From: Ooceraea biroi
Taxonomy: Eukaryota > Arthropoda > Insecta > Hymenoptera > Formicidae
NCBI RefSeq assembly: GCF_003672135.1
Contig: NC_039506.1
Span: 21,608,497-21,672,496 of the forward strand
Direction: 5' to 3'
Length of the DNA stretch: 64,000 nucleotides
Shown: positions 53,501 to 63,810 of the stretch, piece by piece
Layout: each line of letters starts with the position of its first letter
Numbering within the stretch: the first letter of the stretch is position 1
Made by a program: the position numbers and the translations under genes
The notes under the pieces: generated by a model
What the model saw: the letters and a program-made list of their open reading frames with translations, nothing else
What the model was told of the DNA's origin: nothing
Databases searched by the model: none

Positions 53501-56500
53501 GAACCGGCGAACGGGGCGACGGGGTCCGGTGGGTGGCCAAGGGGCGGGGGGATCGACAATTCCGGCGGTTCCTCCGGAGGGGGGCAGGAGCGATTGCTTA
53601 AGGCTAAAAGTCCCGGCTCTCTCGCGGTCCTACGCAGCATGCGTTGTCCCCCTCCCGATCTTTTTTTCTCTCCGAAACTAAGAGCTCCAGTGCGCGCGTA
53701 TGCTACGCATTGCGTCCCTCTCTTGCGTCCGTTCCCATCTCATCTCGCTTACTGCCGCTTCTAAGGTATCAGCGTCGAACCCCTCCGCGTCCAAGCGTGT
53801 AACAGGGCCGCATTGCGAGCGTGAAACCGCCGCTCGCGGTGCCGAAATGAGCATGGTGGAAGAACAGGTCCTCGGAGCAGAGTACGTGCAATGGCGACCT
53901 CGGGGAGCGTATGAATCTCGCGAGGGAACGCGAGATTCATACTGCACCCTTGCAGCGGAAGAGATCGGATCTGATGCGACAACACACGCTGGTTAATACA
54001 TGTTGAGTGCCTTCGGCTCGGATCAAAAATCGGCGGCAGCTGCGCGATCGATGGTGCCATCGCTAGGAAGCACCGCGCCACGCAAAAGCGAGAAGACGGA
54101 GGGGAATTTAGGCGTTGGAGGCGCCTCGAGAGTTGCGTGGTTCCGAAAACGCGCGAACGGAGGAGCGCGGAAGGAGACGCGAATGGAGGAGGTACTGGAG
54201 GAGGAAGAGAAGGAGGTGGAACACGAGGAGGAGGAGGGGGTAGATATACGCATCGCAACGAAAAGGTGGGGATCGCGGCATCGCGTGGTGGCAAAACGCA
54301 CGCACGCGGGTCGGCGGAGGGTAAGAGGAAGAGGTCCGAGAGGGAGGCTCAAGGTCGCTGCGGAGCCGCACACGCGCCTCCACCACATGTACACATACAC
54401 ACACGCGTATATATGCGCGTGAGCGCTTTGCGTGCGTACGCACACGGTATATACACATGATGCTGCAATACGAACGTGCACGGCCGCCTTGGAAACGCGC
54501 GCGCGCGCGCGCGCTGCAGCGTAAATTGCGAGTGCGCGCGTGTACGTGAGTGTGACGTGTGCGTGTGGGTAAAATGAGCGCTCGCGCGCGACTGCCAGCG
54601 TCGTAATTCGGCGCTCTTATGGCGGCGGTATTATGTCATCGCATTCGTGCGTCGGAAAAGCAGAAGAGGAGAGAGCCTCCTCTGAATCGAGCATTCCCAA
54701 AATACACGGAAGGGTGTACCGACGAGACTTGTTTTGACTTGGTGCGGAAAATGATTGGACCACGATAGATTCATGCATCTCCGCGTTTCTGCGCTCGCAA
54801 TCGCCTCTGTATACCGCGCGGAAATCTCACGGAAATATGAGAGTCGTGAGAGAGAAGATCAACGCGAAACGGACAAAAATAGACACAACCGTCTCTCTCT
54901 CTCTCTCTCTGTCTAAAGAACAGTGCTCGTAATACGCGCGAAATTCCGTAATCGCACAAGTCCGATAGCGGCACGACTCACGCGCCGAACAACAAGAGAT
55001 TCTCCCAGAATTTCGCGATTCCGCGGAAGAAAAAATCGGACAACTCAGCGAAATGAAAAAGAGACCGGGGGACGATGGTTTGAGTGTCGTTTACCATCGT
55101 CACGGGAGGATGGAAAGAGGGTTGGCGCGGGGGTTGCGGTTGAATACGAGTAGATCGACGACGACGGTATTGCGAGGATGAGCCACAGCGAGTGTATGGA
55201 AAAGGATGGTCGTTGAGATGTCAAGTTAACGCAAACGAGGCAGGGAGGAAGAGGAGAAAATATATATGAAAAACGCGTATCATTGCTCGACGAGAAAAAC
55301 AGGAACTTGGCTCCCGGCAATGTCATTTTTCGTGGGGGTGGTTTTTGGCAATAAGCGCGATCGTCCTTGCACGCATACCGGCAGAGAGTCGTCATCGGCT
55401 TTTCGCAGTTGGTCCCGATTCATCTCTTTCAAAAAGAAAACCGTATCAAAAATTGCGCTATGCAAAATGCAATAAAATGCAAATACAATTGCGAGCAGTG
55501 CCGAGTCAATTCCGACTCGGCGATCTCGACGAAGCAGCTTCTCTCTTAACACGCTCGATGCTTCAAGAACGCAGCCGCGGCGTTTCTCAATACCTAATAC
55601 CGGTTGCTTGTGATTATGAACGAATTGAAAAGATACCGACGACAAAGATAGCTCGGCGGAGCGGCGATAGATGAAAGTTCCTAGTTTCGATTCCCGCGCT
55701 CGCCGGCAAGCCGACTGCAACGATATTCCGTCGCAACCGGAACACGCGCATCTTCATCGAGCTCGCCAATTTATCTAAATTAACAGGAATTGACGACGAA
55801 CGCGCGGGCCACATAAATAAAAGGCAGAGACGTCAACACACGTAGCAACGCAGCACTACCGCGACGAGGGTCGGCGAAATCGCGGAAGGTACATTCATAC
55901 CCACGTAGGGGTTGCTCCGAGGGGAAACAGTCGATACTGCAGCCATCCGTCTCTGCTACGACCAAGTTTCACAGTTCCCTATCTTGGAGCGAGGGGCGCG
56001 AGAGGGATGCGAAGGAGGAAGCAGAGATATCTGCATGAATCCCGGCAATAATCGTCCTCGGGGGTGGAGGAAGCGCACCCAAAAGGGTTGGCTGGCCTGA
56101 TGAAAACGCCGGAGTGCAAATACGTTTGACAACGATAACAGAACGGCGAAGGAGGCAGGGGACAGGCAAGCGGATATGTATTCTCTTCAAGAGCAAGAGC
56201 AGATAACTCGCTCGCGCGCGCGCGGATTATCAAGGAGTAATTTCGCTCTGACTTCAATTCACGACGTATCCCTCCGCAAAGGAGGCACTTTGAAGAAGAG
56301 GGAAGTTAAAAGGATCGGAGAGACTGTACAAATTGAATTGCCGCGTGCCATTATTTTGGAAAAGGAGAAACGTTACGTGACCTCCCGTGCCACTCTTCTC
56401 CTAAACTCTTAGATTTCCGGTATCGCGATGATGGCCAGAAGTGCGTGCAGAGATAGAAGATAAAAAGACGATGAAACCGAGAAATAGGCAACAGGACAGC

Positions 56501-59500
56501 GTGTCACGCGTAACCCATTACGCGCCAGTTAATGTTACGAGCTAATGCACGGCGGAAGCTAATTCGGGGGTCAATGTCTCCGAGAGTAGTTTCTGGCAAT
56601 AAGACGCTATTTACTTGGACAATGTGAAATTGTCGCGTGGAAACGAACATTCCACGCGTAATTTACACAGCGTGGCACTTTCGCCGGTGGGAGTGTAGCA
56701 GAGCGGCGCGATGTTTGTCTCGTGGATCACGTCGCCGCGGATCCACTTGAATCAGCCGCGATGATGTAACCGCATTTTTGCCGGTGATGAATATAATCGA
56801 CTATCGGGCGTTAATGTTGACGGTCCCGTCTCCAGGGACGAGTGCGTGCAGTTTGCAATTGTACGCCGCGCGATGCTTCGCCGGTTGAAGCGTCATTCGC
56901 GCGAACGAATCTCATGACCTAGCCGGAAACGCTCGGCGTTGCATGGATGTTCCTGAACATCTTGAAAATTTGTTAACAACATTGAAGAAACGCTGCCGCT
57001 CGCAATTTTGCCGGATAACTGCCGCTTGGACAGATTCTCTGGCGTCCAAAGAATCGAAGCTGGCGAAAGCTCAAGGCACAAAAGAAAGTATAAAGAGAGA
57101 AGGATACCTCACCGTAACTGGGTCCTTATAGATCCTCAGTGCGACACGTCCAAGGATGCTCTCGCGGCGACGATCATACCTGCATATCGTCCTTCGTGAA
57201 GGGAAATCACGCATCGGTGCGCACGAACCACCGTGACTCATTCACAACACGGCGAACGCAAGGGAGACAGTGCAACAATCGCACCTGCGGTCACCGGTAA
57301 TCAGTGGTGGAGTTCACGTCGCCAACGCGGGATCAATGTCAATCATCATGAGCACGCGGATGCATCGTCGGACGTATGCCAAGCCGAATGGAAGAACGCG
57401 AGCACGAATGGGAAGCGTACGCGCGCCGAAAACGCCCAGCACGAAGCACGATCTGAATTCGACTGTTCTACGAGTTATGCCCGGCTCGTTCGACTTCCCC
57501 TCTCTCTTTCTCTCTCCCTCCCTCTCGTTCTATCTCCTTTCTTCCGCGGGCTCTGTCCTCCGCTACTCCGCTGGCGGCCCTACATTTTGGGCCGACTTAA
57601 CAGCATGCCCCTACTAGCGGACTCCGTCGTCACGAGCGGGCGACGCGATGTCCGCCTCCGATGCACGACGTGCTTCGATCCGGAGGTGGAAACGAGCTTC
57701 CGGAATGCGATTCTCGCTTCCTCCTCGGGGAGTCCACTCGTCACCAGTTAGTCAAGTGCGAAATGCTCTTCCTCGCGTAAATTCGACCGATCGACCGATT
57801 AATCGTCAAGTGAAGACAATTTTCGTTTAACAGCAGAATCGTTGAACAAATAATTCATAAACCTCTTTTGTAGAGAATCCTTTTAGTTTGTATGGTTTCG
57901 TATAGACAGAGCGGTCTCGATCGCTCCCGTACGCGGAAGCCGCGTACAACTTCTTTTTTCCGGGAGCGGTTTTTCTCGTCGCGGTGGAAAGCGAATGCGA
58001 TGCAATAAATTTCCCGAACGGAGGTCGTTAGCGGGCGGTTCCGCCCCGCGGGAACGGGAGTTCCGTGCGCTTTTTCCCCGAGGCCGCGGGCGACACTGGG
58101 CGAGGGAAATTAGGTGGAACAGGCGGAATGCACGGGTCCCTTTTATGACGCCACTGAAATAAGCGCGACTTCCGTCAGATACCGCTATGCGCGTGATGCA
58201 CGCGCGGCGAAGTGCGACGATGAGGACGAAGACGACGAGAACGTGCCGATGCTGCACGTGCACGCACTCCGCGGAGCTCGAACAAAGCAAGTTTTTCGAT
58301 ATAGTAAACTGTGTCAACAACGAGGAACGTTTGGTCGATGCTCCATGTTTCTTGAAGAAATTTCTTGCCCCTTGTTAACGAAAGTTTCCTAATGTTTCTT
58401 AATATTTCTGTTGCCAGCGATAAAACACTTGCATTTTTTATATTCTTTAATTACTTTTATAATTAGATCATTATATATATCACTTTATTTTCTAATGAGA
58501 TATTTCTTACTGCAGGTTGTCGTGTGGCAACTATGCTAGCAACTGAATGCACGCATTGAAGAAACTTCTGTTCCTGTCATTTGTTCTCTTTAGATCTATA
58601 CCACTTCGAATAGAAACACGCAATAAATAGCAGCTTTTATGGTAGCGGAAACAGTAAGAAACATCATGAAACTTTCAGTAACAACTTGCAATTTTTTCAA
58701 GGCATATGGAACTTGAACAGAAAGTTCCTCGTTGTTGCATCAGTATAGACAGTTTAACGGTATCAAATACACGTTGCGATGAAGTACCGATTTCACAAGT
58801 ACGAGGCAAGAATTAGTACGAGCGTAATTTTGTCAGGATGCACTTAGCATTAAAGTAGCGTAAGAGGATTATAATAAGTTGTATACGAGAGGAGAATAAA
58901 TGTGCATTGCTTAGCTAGAATTGCAAGCTTCCGAAGTCTATGTAAATTATAGAGAAGCGTAAAAGGCGCACTAGCGACAAGTGCACACCGGGACTGTAAC
59001 ATTTAATAATCTTTCCATTTATACAGTTTGAAATGACGGTATACTTAAAACTTTTTCGACTAAATCTAGTATTATGTATAGTTTAGTATGCTGCTATAGC
59101 ATATAGCGATATAAATTAAAATTGAGTGCTTTATTTTGTACATTAATGAACAAATCACGTCACGATGCAAAATGTCATAGAAAAATAGAACTTATATACT
59201 TATACTTAATACTTAACCATACTTAACCAAAAGAATTTTCTGATCCACTGAGTCACAGCGATACGACTAAACTAAACGAGAAATCAAAGGGAAAGGAGAC
59301 AAAAGGATATTACGAATGTTCACTAATAACGTATCAAGATGAGATTGTTCACAAAAACTCTAGGCGCTATCCAAAATTCACACTGTGTCACACCATACAT
59401 TTGCTTTCACGGGCGAGCTTCAAGTTCAAAGCCACTCCTACAGCAATGTCCATCACCGCCACCGCCGCCACCCCCGGCACGCTTCCATCCCCAAAAATCG

Positions 59501-59721
59501 CGATCAAAACAAACGGGTAACCGCGCGGAAAGCCCGAGCGGAGGATCGGGCAACGACGTCGCCAATTCCGACGCCGATGACGCGACAGGTGGACGAGGTG
59601 CACGGTGCAACAACGAGGACAACAACGACAACTTGTCGGTCGTACCTGGCGGATGAAGCCACCATGGATTGACCAGGGATGATCGTTGGTTGCTGGGGCC
59701 CTCGCCAACAGGGGCGTACAT
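20229..59721 (-). CDS. chinmo: BTB/POZ and C2H2 zinc-finger transcription factor, chinmo orthologue (whole coding span)
   Basis: Short form: complement of 51646-51523, 37489-37269, 36777-36428, 36073-35826, 35723-35472 and 20464-20229. All junction phases fit and give 476 residues. The BTB domain is about residues 9-120 and starts with an FCLKWNSF core. The run GEVHVSQDSLPSFLKAAEYL followed by QVKGLS matches my recollection of Drosophila Chinmo closely. The middle is Ser/Gly/Pro-rich with basic patches (KNMKRSH, PPKRL). A sumoylation consensus VKQE lies at 318-321. The two C2H2 fingers are C404/C407/H420/H425 and C432/C435/H448/H453. Known role in Drosophila: temporal identity of neuroblasts and neurons, juvenile-stage maintenance and testis stem-cell sex identity. 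It is repressed by let-7 and miR-125. Drosophila Chinmo is considerably longer in its linkers. Other BTB-ZF genes (lola, fru, ttk) match less well in the second half of the BTB domain. Confidence 0.85.
23372..23545 (+). CDS. Candidate first exon of a nested plus-strand gene
   Basis: An ATG opens 58 codons with a Lys/Arg/Ser/Pro-rich start (MQKRKTVPARKRDD) and a more ordinary end (NYVPELLYQAARGVE). They run into a donor-like GAG|gtatct. A CpG- and purine-rich stretch precedes it, as at insect promoters. I found no following exon, so this may be chance. Confidence 0.2.
24770..25040. repeat. Long purine-rich tract
   Basis: About 270 bases strongly biased to A and G on the plus strand. It gives 225-codon frames on both strands that are compositional artefacts (Arg/Glu/Lys on one, Ser/Leu/Pro on the other). 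Confidence 0.75.
28418..28495. repeat. AT-rich tandem repeat, 30-bp unit
   Basis: Two and a half imperfect copies of a unit containing AACATTATAAAATAGATTAA. Confidence 0.8.
29444..29502. repeat. (TC)n microsatellite
   Basis: CT-dinucleotide run with a few TT interruptions. Confidence 0.93.
35472..35723 (-). CDS. chinmo: chinmo exon: linker with sumoylation consensus
   Basis: Acceptor ctatcttcgcag. Reads DLRVKQEPVTDRERTEKLAE, with VKQE fitting the psi-K-x-E SUMO site. Ends VDG G|gtgagt. The phase-1 donor fits exactly the finger exon 15 kb away. Confidence 0.88.
35826..36073 (-). CDS. chinmo: chinmo exon: Pro/His-rich linker
   Basis: Acceptor gtatttttag. The exon reads RSPSDVDTLGRASVLRDGAA, a His/Pro/Thr-rich part (HPCETPSHPHTAPHTPTELE), then an acidic end before G|gtaact. 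It has no known domain. Confidence 0.88.
36428..36777 (-). CDS. chinmo: chinmo exon: VKGLS linker and Gly/Ser-rich segment
   Basis: Begins VKGLSMEHEKLAVAQ directly after an in-phase acceptor (gaatccag). This is the segment that follows BTB in Chinmo. It continues with a Gly/Ser/Asn low-complexity stretch, then KNMKRSHPTPTPSP and YYETPPKRLM. Donor AG|gtaaga. Confidence 0.92.
37269..37489 (-). CDS. chinmo: chinmo exon: second half of BTB
   Basis: Acceptor ttgtgtttcag. Completes a Gly codon and reads VTFRAHRLILAACSKHFQEL through EFMYRGEVHVSQ to AAEYLQ. Donor CAA|gtatgt, phase 0. This is the most diagnostic exon for the chinmo identification. Confidence 0.95.
45649..46934 (-). mobile_element. 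Mariner transposon, full length (1,286 bp), inactivated
   Basis: Terminal inverted repeats of about 30 bp start TTGGGTCATTAAGTATGAAA at both ends and differ at one position (ACAAAT against GCAAAT). TA target duplications are at 45,647-45,648 and 46,935-46,936. The length equals the usual 1.3 kb of the family. The transposase reads on the minus strand, the same direction as chinmo. Confidence 0.96.
45724..46744 (-). pseudogene. Mariner transposase (DD34D type), broken
   Basis: The frame starts at 46,744 with MEKSKIRVIYEYEFRRG and has the helix-turn-helix DNA-binding part, WVPHELT and the first catalytic Asp in CDEKW. An in-frame TGA at 46,171-46,169 replaces the second Trp codon after VTVW. 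The frame then resumes and carries the second catalytic Asp (HDNARPH) and YSPDLSP. One extra T there (about 45,925-45,932) shifts the frame before the third catalytic Asp region. The shifted frame runs to a TGA at 45,726-45,724. The span fits 339 residues plus one inserted base. No active enzyme can come from this copy. Confidence 0.95.
51523..51646 (-). CDS. chinmo: chinmo exon with short-form start ATG and first half of BTB
   Basis: Starts MDSDQQQQFCLKWNSF, a typical insect BTB-ZF N-terminus, with A at -3 and G at +4. Ends GAG G|gtaagt. The frame is open upstream without a stop to beyond 51753, which allows an N-terminal extension. An acceptor-like ctttctgcgtag ends at 51754. Confidence 0.9.
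51647..51753 (-). CDS. chinmo: In-frame extension or 5' UTR part of the BTB exon
   Basis: Thirty-five codons with no stop between a plausible acceptor and the BTB methionine, reading Gly/Glu-rich sequence that ends RVEPKGGI. It is coding if the exon at 59.65 kb is used, otherwise 5' UTR. Confidence 0.45.
53072..53091. repeat. (TTGC)5 tetranucleotide repeat
   Basis: Five units next to a GC-rich, CpG-rich stretch. Confidence 0.85.
53307..53341 (+). other. G-quadruplex-prone G-rich tract
   Basis: Five runs of three to seven G with short spacers on the plus strand, which is the template strand for chinmo transcription. A second G-rich stretch follows at about 53,520-53,585. Confidence 0.6.
53909..53942. 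repeat. Perfect hairpin, 14-bp arms, 6-base loop
   Basis: GTATGAATCTCGCG at 53,909-53,922 pairs with its exact complement at 53,929-53,942 across the loop AGGGAA. Confidence 0.9.
54496..54513. repeat. (CG)9 dinucleotide run
   Basis: Alternating CG, a potential Z-DNA sequence. Confidence 0.85.
54892..54910. repeat. (TC)n microsatellite
   Basis: Short CT-dinucleotide run. Confidence 0.9.
58287..58776. repeat. Long imperfect inverted repeat, 490 bp
   Basis: The left arm (about 58,287-58,436) matches the reverse complement of the right arm (about 58,622-58,776) over some 145 bases at roughly 70% by eye, with small gaps. The best blocks are AACAACGAGGAAC at 58,316-58,328, matched at about 58,724-58,736, and a GAAAGTTTC...ATGTTTCTTA block near 58,380-58,402, matched at about 58,655-58,677. 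The spacer is about 185 bases. I saw no clear target duplication and no coding sequence inside. It could be a foldback/MITE element or a hairpin-RNA locus. Confidence 0.75.
59646..59721 (-). CDS. chinmo: Probable upstream alternative coding exon of chinmo (long N-terminus)
   Basis: An ATG (context GGAGGATG) opens 25 codons rich in Ser, Pro and Trp (NPWWLHPP). They end at a strong donor, CCA G|gtacga, in phase 1. Joining to the acceptor at 51754/51753 restores the frame and continues to the BTB methionine, adding 61 residues for a 537-residue protein. A stop lies 24 bases upstream of the ATG in frame. This is an inference from phase and splice signals. The exon could also be 5' UTR only, or belong to another transcript. 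Confidence 0.5.
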
Positions 59722-61699
59722 CCTCCTCCGACTACGTCACGCCCGTCACTGACGCCCCGGTGCGCGACTGCACCCCCGACCGACTGCCTTCGCAAGCCCG
59801 TGACCGGCCGCCACCCCTCCGACAGCCGCGGGATTCCAGTCTCTTCCCCTTCCTCGACGCGTACGCAAGAGGGTTGCAAGGTTACCAGAGAGGGCTCCCC
59901 GCGTCTACCCGCGTTCTCTCTTGCGTCCGCGCGGGCGCACTCTTGCGCTCACGTTCGCTATCGTGTCGCCCTTCCTGTCGTTCCTCCGGAACCGACCTCC
60001 CTCGCGGCCACCAACCCCTCAACCGTCAACGACGCCACCCCTCCGTTTGCCGAGAACACGAAGTGCCACCGCCGCTGCTGCCGCCACCGCCGCCGTCGCC
60101 GCCACCCCCGCACGTTCTCCTTTCCTACGCAGCCACGGCCATCACTTTCGCTGGAAAGTCCTCGGGGGCCGTTAGGGTGCCAGGGCTGACGCTGCAAGGG
60201 GCGGCGCACGGCCACCGTGACGAACTTTTCCTCCTCTTTTTCTACTATTTTTTTTCTTTCTACTTTCTCTTTCGGGTACGCGGAAAGAGCGAGACTCTTT
60301 TGCGCAATCGATAAGGTAATTTGACTACCGGCTACCGGATAACGAAGAACGGCGGAAGCGTCGGACGTCGCGGCGCCGCGGGAGGAATCGACAAAATAAG
60401 CTCGTTGCCACGTAATGGACGCAGTAAAATATGCGAGCTGGGGGGCATCGCGAGGAAACGCGGTAGAACGCTGAATCCGCTGTTTGTGACGCGTCGATCG
60501 CGACTGATCGAACTGATCGATCCGCCATCAGCAAAAGTGCGCGAGTAGACAGTGTCACGATCGCTATAAGGCTTGCCAAATTGATTCGAGCACGCAAGTA
60601 CGTCACTAATAATGAGAATACTAATAAATTTATGACAAGCCAATAATTTTGCATCAAGTTGCCAGAATTATTATCGTCAGCTAGCTAGCTAGAAGCATAA
60701 AAATTAAAAACATTATTTCCTCGTACTGTGCTCTCTGCACCGTCATAAAATTACCGTTACCTTCGTACGCTTTGGCACAGCCAAGATTCCTGACATGAAT
60801 TTTCATAAACGCGATGGCTTCGGTTGAGTTAAATATTTATGCGCGCCGGTGGTTACCGGGTCGAGCGTTCCTAACGACGGAGGGGTCGTGCACCTGCATT
60901 CCAAATTATCGTATTACGGGCCGAGCTTTATGAAATCTTTCTAATGTGCCTGAGGGAAGCGTATCGGTGGCCACGGTCTAATCATTAAGATTGGAGGTGC
61001 TGGCGTACGTACGCGGCACTTGTCCCCTGCATCAAATTTGTTAGTCAGATTAGGCAGGTGACTCGGGATGCGCGCTCTCTCCTTCTCTCTCGAGCACAGA
61101 GTGCCGCCAATTTCGGAATCGATATTAAGACTCCGCTGCTACATTGTGCAACGCGTCGACTTTCGTCGTCGACGACGCATACAATACGCGGAAAGTAGAC
61201 TCGCATAATATTTAATGCTTCATCTGACAGCGTGCAATTTATGAGAGTTCAACATGGGATTAAAAGCATACTTTAATTGCATAGAAAATAATTTTCAGCA
61301 ATAGAAAAAGAGCGGAAAACACATTTTACAACAAATATGAGATACAAGTCAAATTCTTGGGATCGTGTGAGCGAAAGAAAAGGGAAAGGCGTAACACTTG
61401 CATTTGATGTCCGCCGATAGATTCGTCGAGATCGAACGAACGGTGCCACGGACGCAGCTGGCGCCGGGAACGTTTCCTACCGAATCGTACCCGCGAGAAA
61501 ATCTCGATCGCCGATAAGATTCCTGCCGTTACGAAATAGAAACTGCGTGGAACGCATACACTCGACGGCTGCCGCGATGGCGCCATAAATAGTCGACACG
61601 TTCCTGGCAGCAGCCCCCGGCTGGAGGGGAGAACAACTTTGCAAGCCCTCAAACCCCGCCGTGCGTGCGTAGCTTCAACAGTGGGGTCTGAATTTTTGG

Positions 61700-62104
61700 T
61701 AGAATGGTCGAGAGCACGAAGGGGGTTGAAGAGAACGATAAAGGGACCGAGAGGAGGCACGAGAGAGAAGGAGAAAATAGCGGCGCGAGAGGAGAAACGC
61801 GGAATGGCGGCAGGAAGCGAGAGGAGAAAGATGAAGAGGAGGAGAAGGAGGAGGCGGAGAGGGCGATCGAGGGGAAGAGCCAAGCAACCTGCACCCGGCA
61901 ACAGCCCCCGACCTCGGAAGAACTAATCATTAACCTCCTTTCACCCTCCCCGAATGTTGCCGCGCTCTAACTCGACCACCTTCGCTTCACTTTCACCTGC
62001 GCCTCTCTCTCGCCCACCACCCGCCTCCACCTCCTTCACTCTCACTCGTCCTTCTTCCCTCGCTCTTCTCCCTTCCCTTTCCCTTTCTTCCCGACCTTCC
62101 CTCT

Positions 62105-62135
<31 letters not shown>

Positions 62136-62140
62136 TCTCC
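61700..62140. repeat. Purine-rich block followed by pyrimidine-rich block
   Basis: The plus strand is almost all A/G at 61,735-61,870 and almost all C/T at 61,977-62,140. The two halves can pair partially with each other. The pyrimidine half includes a (TC)n run at about 62,101-62,134. Confidence 0.7.
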
Positions 62141-63763
62141 GCCACCCACGCGGTGGTGCGTTTATGATTACGATTACACGCACTCTCGCTTTCGCCGCTT
62201 TCCCTTCGCGGTCTCGCCTTCGATTTCGCCACCCTCCTCCTCCCCCGTCCTATCGACCTCCAAACCTCGTCGCTACTTTCGGTCTACCGTAAACGCACGA
62301 CGGCACAGCGTCGTGACGGTTAAAGTCGAGGGTCTCCTTTTCGGCCGGCGATGATGCACGGCGCGGAGGGAAGGACGGCCGTTATTTGCGACGCTATTTC
62401 TTCTTCGTGGGGTGTCGCTCGTCGTTGCGTAATATCCAGAGACAGTAGATACCGTGATCGGGGTCATCCGTTTTCCCGACAAGGGGCGCGGAGGAAACGG
62501 AATTCGATTTCTGTCGCCAGAGGTGAGGACGAGTTGAGGTGGTGTATGATCTACAGGCGAAGAAATTTCAAGAACGTCCCGGTTTTACCCCGAACTCGAT
62601 GAATAATTTACTTCCTCCCTTTCCCAGACGCCTGAACTTTATCTCGATATGAAAAATGCACGACTATCGTGACCAATATTTTAATACGTGACAGCGGAAA
62701 GTCGAACATTCGGAAATATCCGTTTGGAGAACTCGCGGGAGACCGCGCGCGTGGCTTTTAATAAGCTTGTCGTGTGACGCGCTGCACCGTCTAATTTAAC
62801 CCTTCTTAATCGCGCTTACATATCGAAACGAGAGCCGACAAAAAGGTGTGCCTTCTTAGCGACAATCGTCCACGTAAATAATTCAGTAGCCGGTCGAAAA
62901 GGGCGGCTGACGTTCACGCAGGTATCTTTACGGGCAATCGATGTCACGGGAAGTTCGATGTCGAAGGTAGCAGGCCGGCGTACATACGAAATTACTCCAT
63001 TTTCCAGGACTACGTGGCAATTGGCCTTTATCCGCCGTCGTATCTTGATTTATGCGCCAAGTTCCTAGACGATAGGATCGCGCGCGTGGCGGGGGCCAAC
63101 ATGGCGTACAACGCGCAAACAGTACGCAACGCATAGTGGATGAAACGTACGACGAAAGTTAAGGGATGATCGGGACGAGCGATCGTCGAAAAACGTAGTC
63201 GAAGTAAACGCGAGGGTGACAAATTAGCCCACATGTAGGGCAGAATTGGCTGCCGATTGAACCCCCGACCTCTCGTGAATAATATTGGCGCAGAAAACGC
63301 GAGAATGATCTTCTCCTATTTGTCCTGCCGACAGGAAGGATCCTCATCCCGCAAACTGGGAGGACCTTGAAGAGAATAACGCGTTTCGTTGCGATGCTTC
63401 GTCGCGCGTTAACGCGGCGTTACGGGGCGTTACGCATTTGGGGGAGTGCACCGCGTGTATCTAGACCTTCATACGACGCCCTTACGTCGATCAATTTTAC
63501 ATTTCCGGCACTCGAATCCTCCAGATCGATGATACTCGAATGTAGATCATCTCGGTCCTCCTATGAGTCGTGCGGGCTCGCGAAGTACGGCACGGCGACG
63601 CGCCCGCGTGCGAAGGTCGAAGTCAGTAGCAGAAGGGTGCGCGGTGGCAGCCGAAAACGCGCGATGAGGGGTGCTGCGGGGGGACGGGGAGGGGCAAGAT
63701 GCAACGCACATCTATTGATTCTCCTCCGGCGTGAAGGCCCGCGTGGTGCGGCGGGGTTCCCGG

Positions 63764-63810
63764 CTCTCTCTCTCTCTCTCTCTGTCTCTCCCTCTTTCTC
63801 TCTTTCTCTC
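63764..63810. repeat. (TC)n microsatellite
   Basis: CT-dinucleotide run with interruptions near the right end of the window. Confidence 0.92.

Larger units (their letters stand above)
51754..59645 (-). other. chinmo: 7.9-kb intron of the long chinmo form, or upstream region of the short form
   Basis: GC-rich at 52-55 kb, with long chance frames on both strands, a G-rich tract, a hairpin and a (CG)n run. AT-richer at 58.3-59.3 kb, where a large inverted repeat lies. No conserved coding motif was recognised. Confidence 0.5.

Noticed and set aside
53096..53764. 222-codon plus-strand frame, Gly-rich
   Set aside because: It crosses the G-rich and purine-rich tract. Its composition follows the tract and no splice structure or family motif is visible. 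Weakly possible from the ATG at about 53,420, but unsupported.
59339..59656. 105-codon plus-strand frame with Pro-rich and Asp/Asn-rich parts
   Set aside because: It is opposite the candidate chinmo exon donor and lacks a convincing acceptor. A competing minus-strand reading with a strong donor explains the low stop density equally well.
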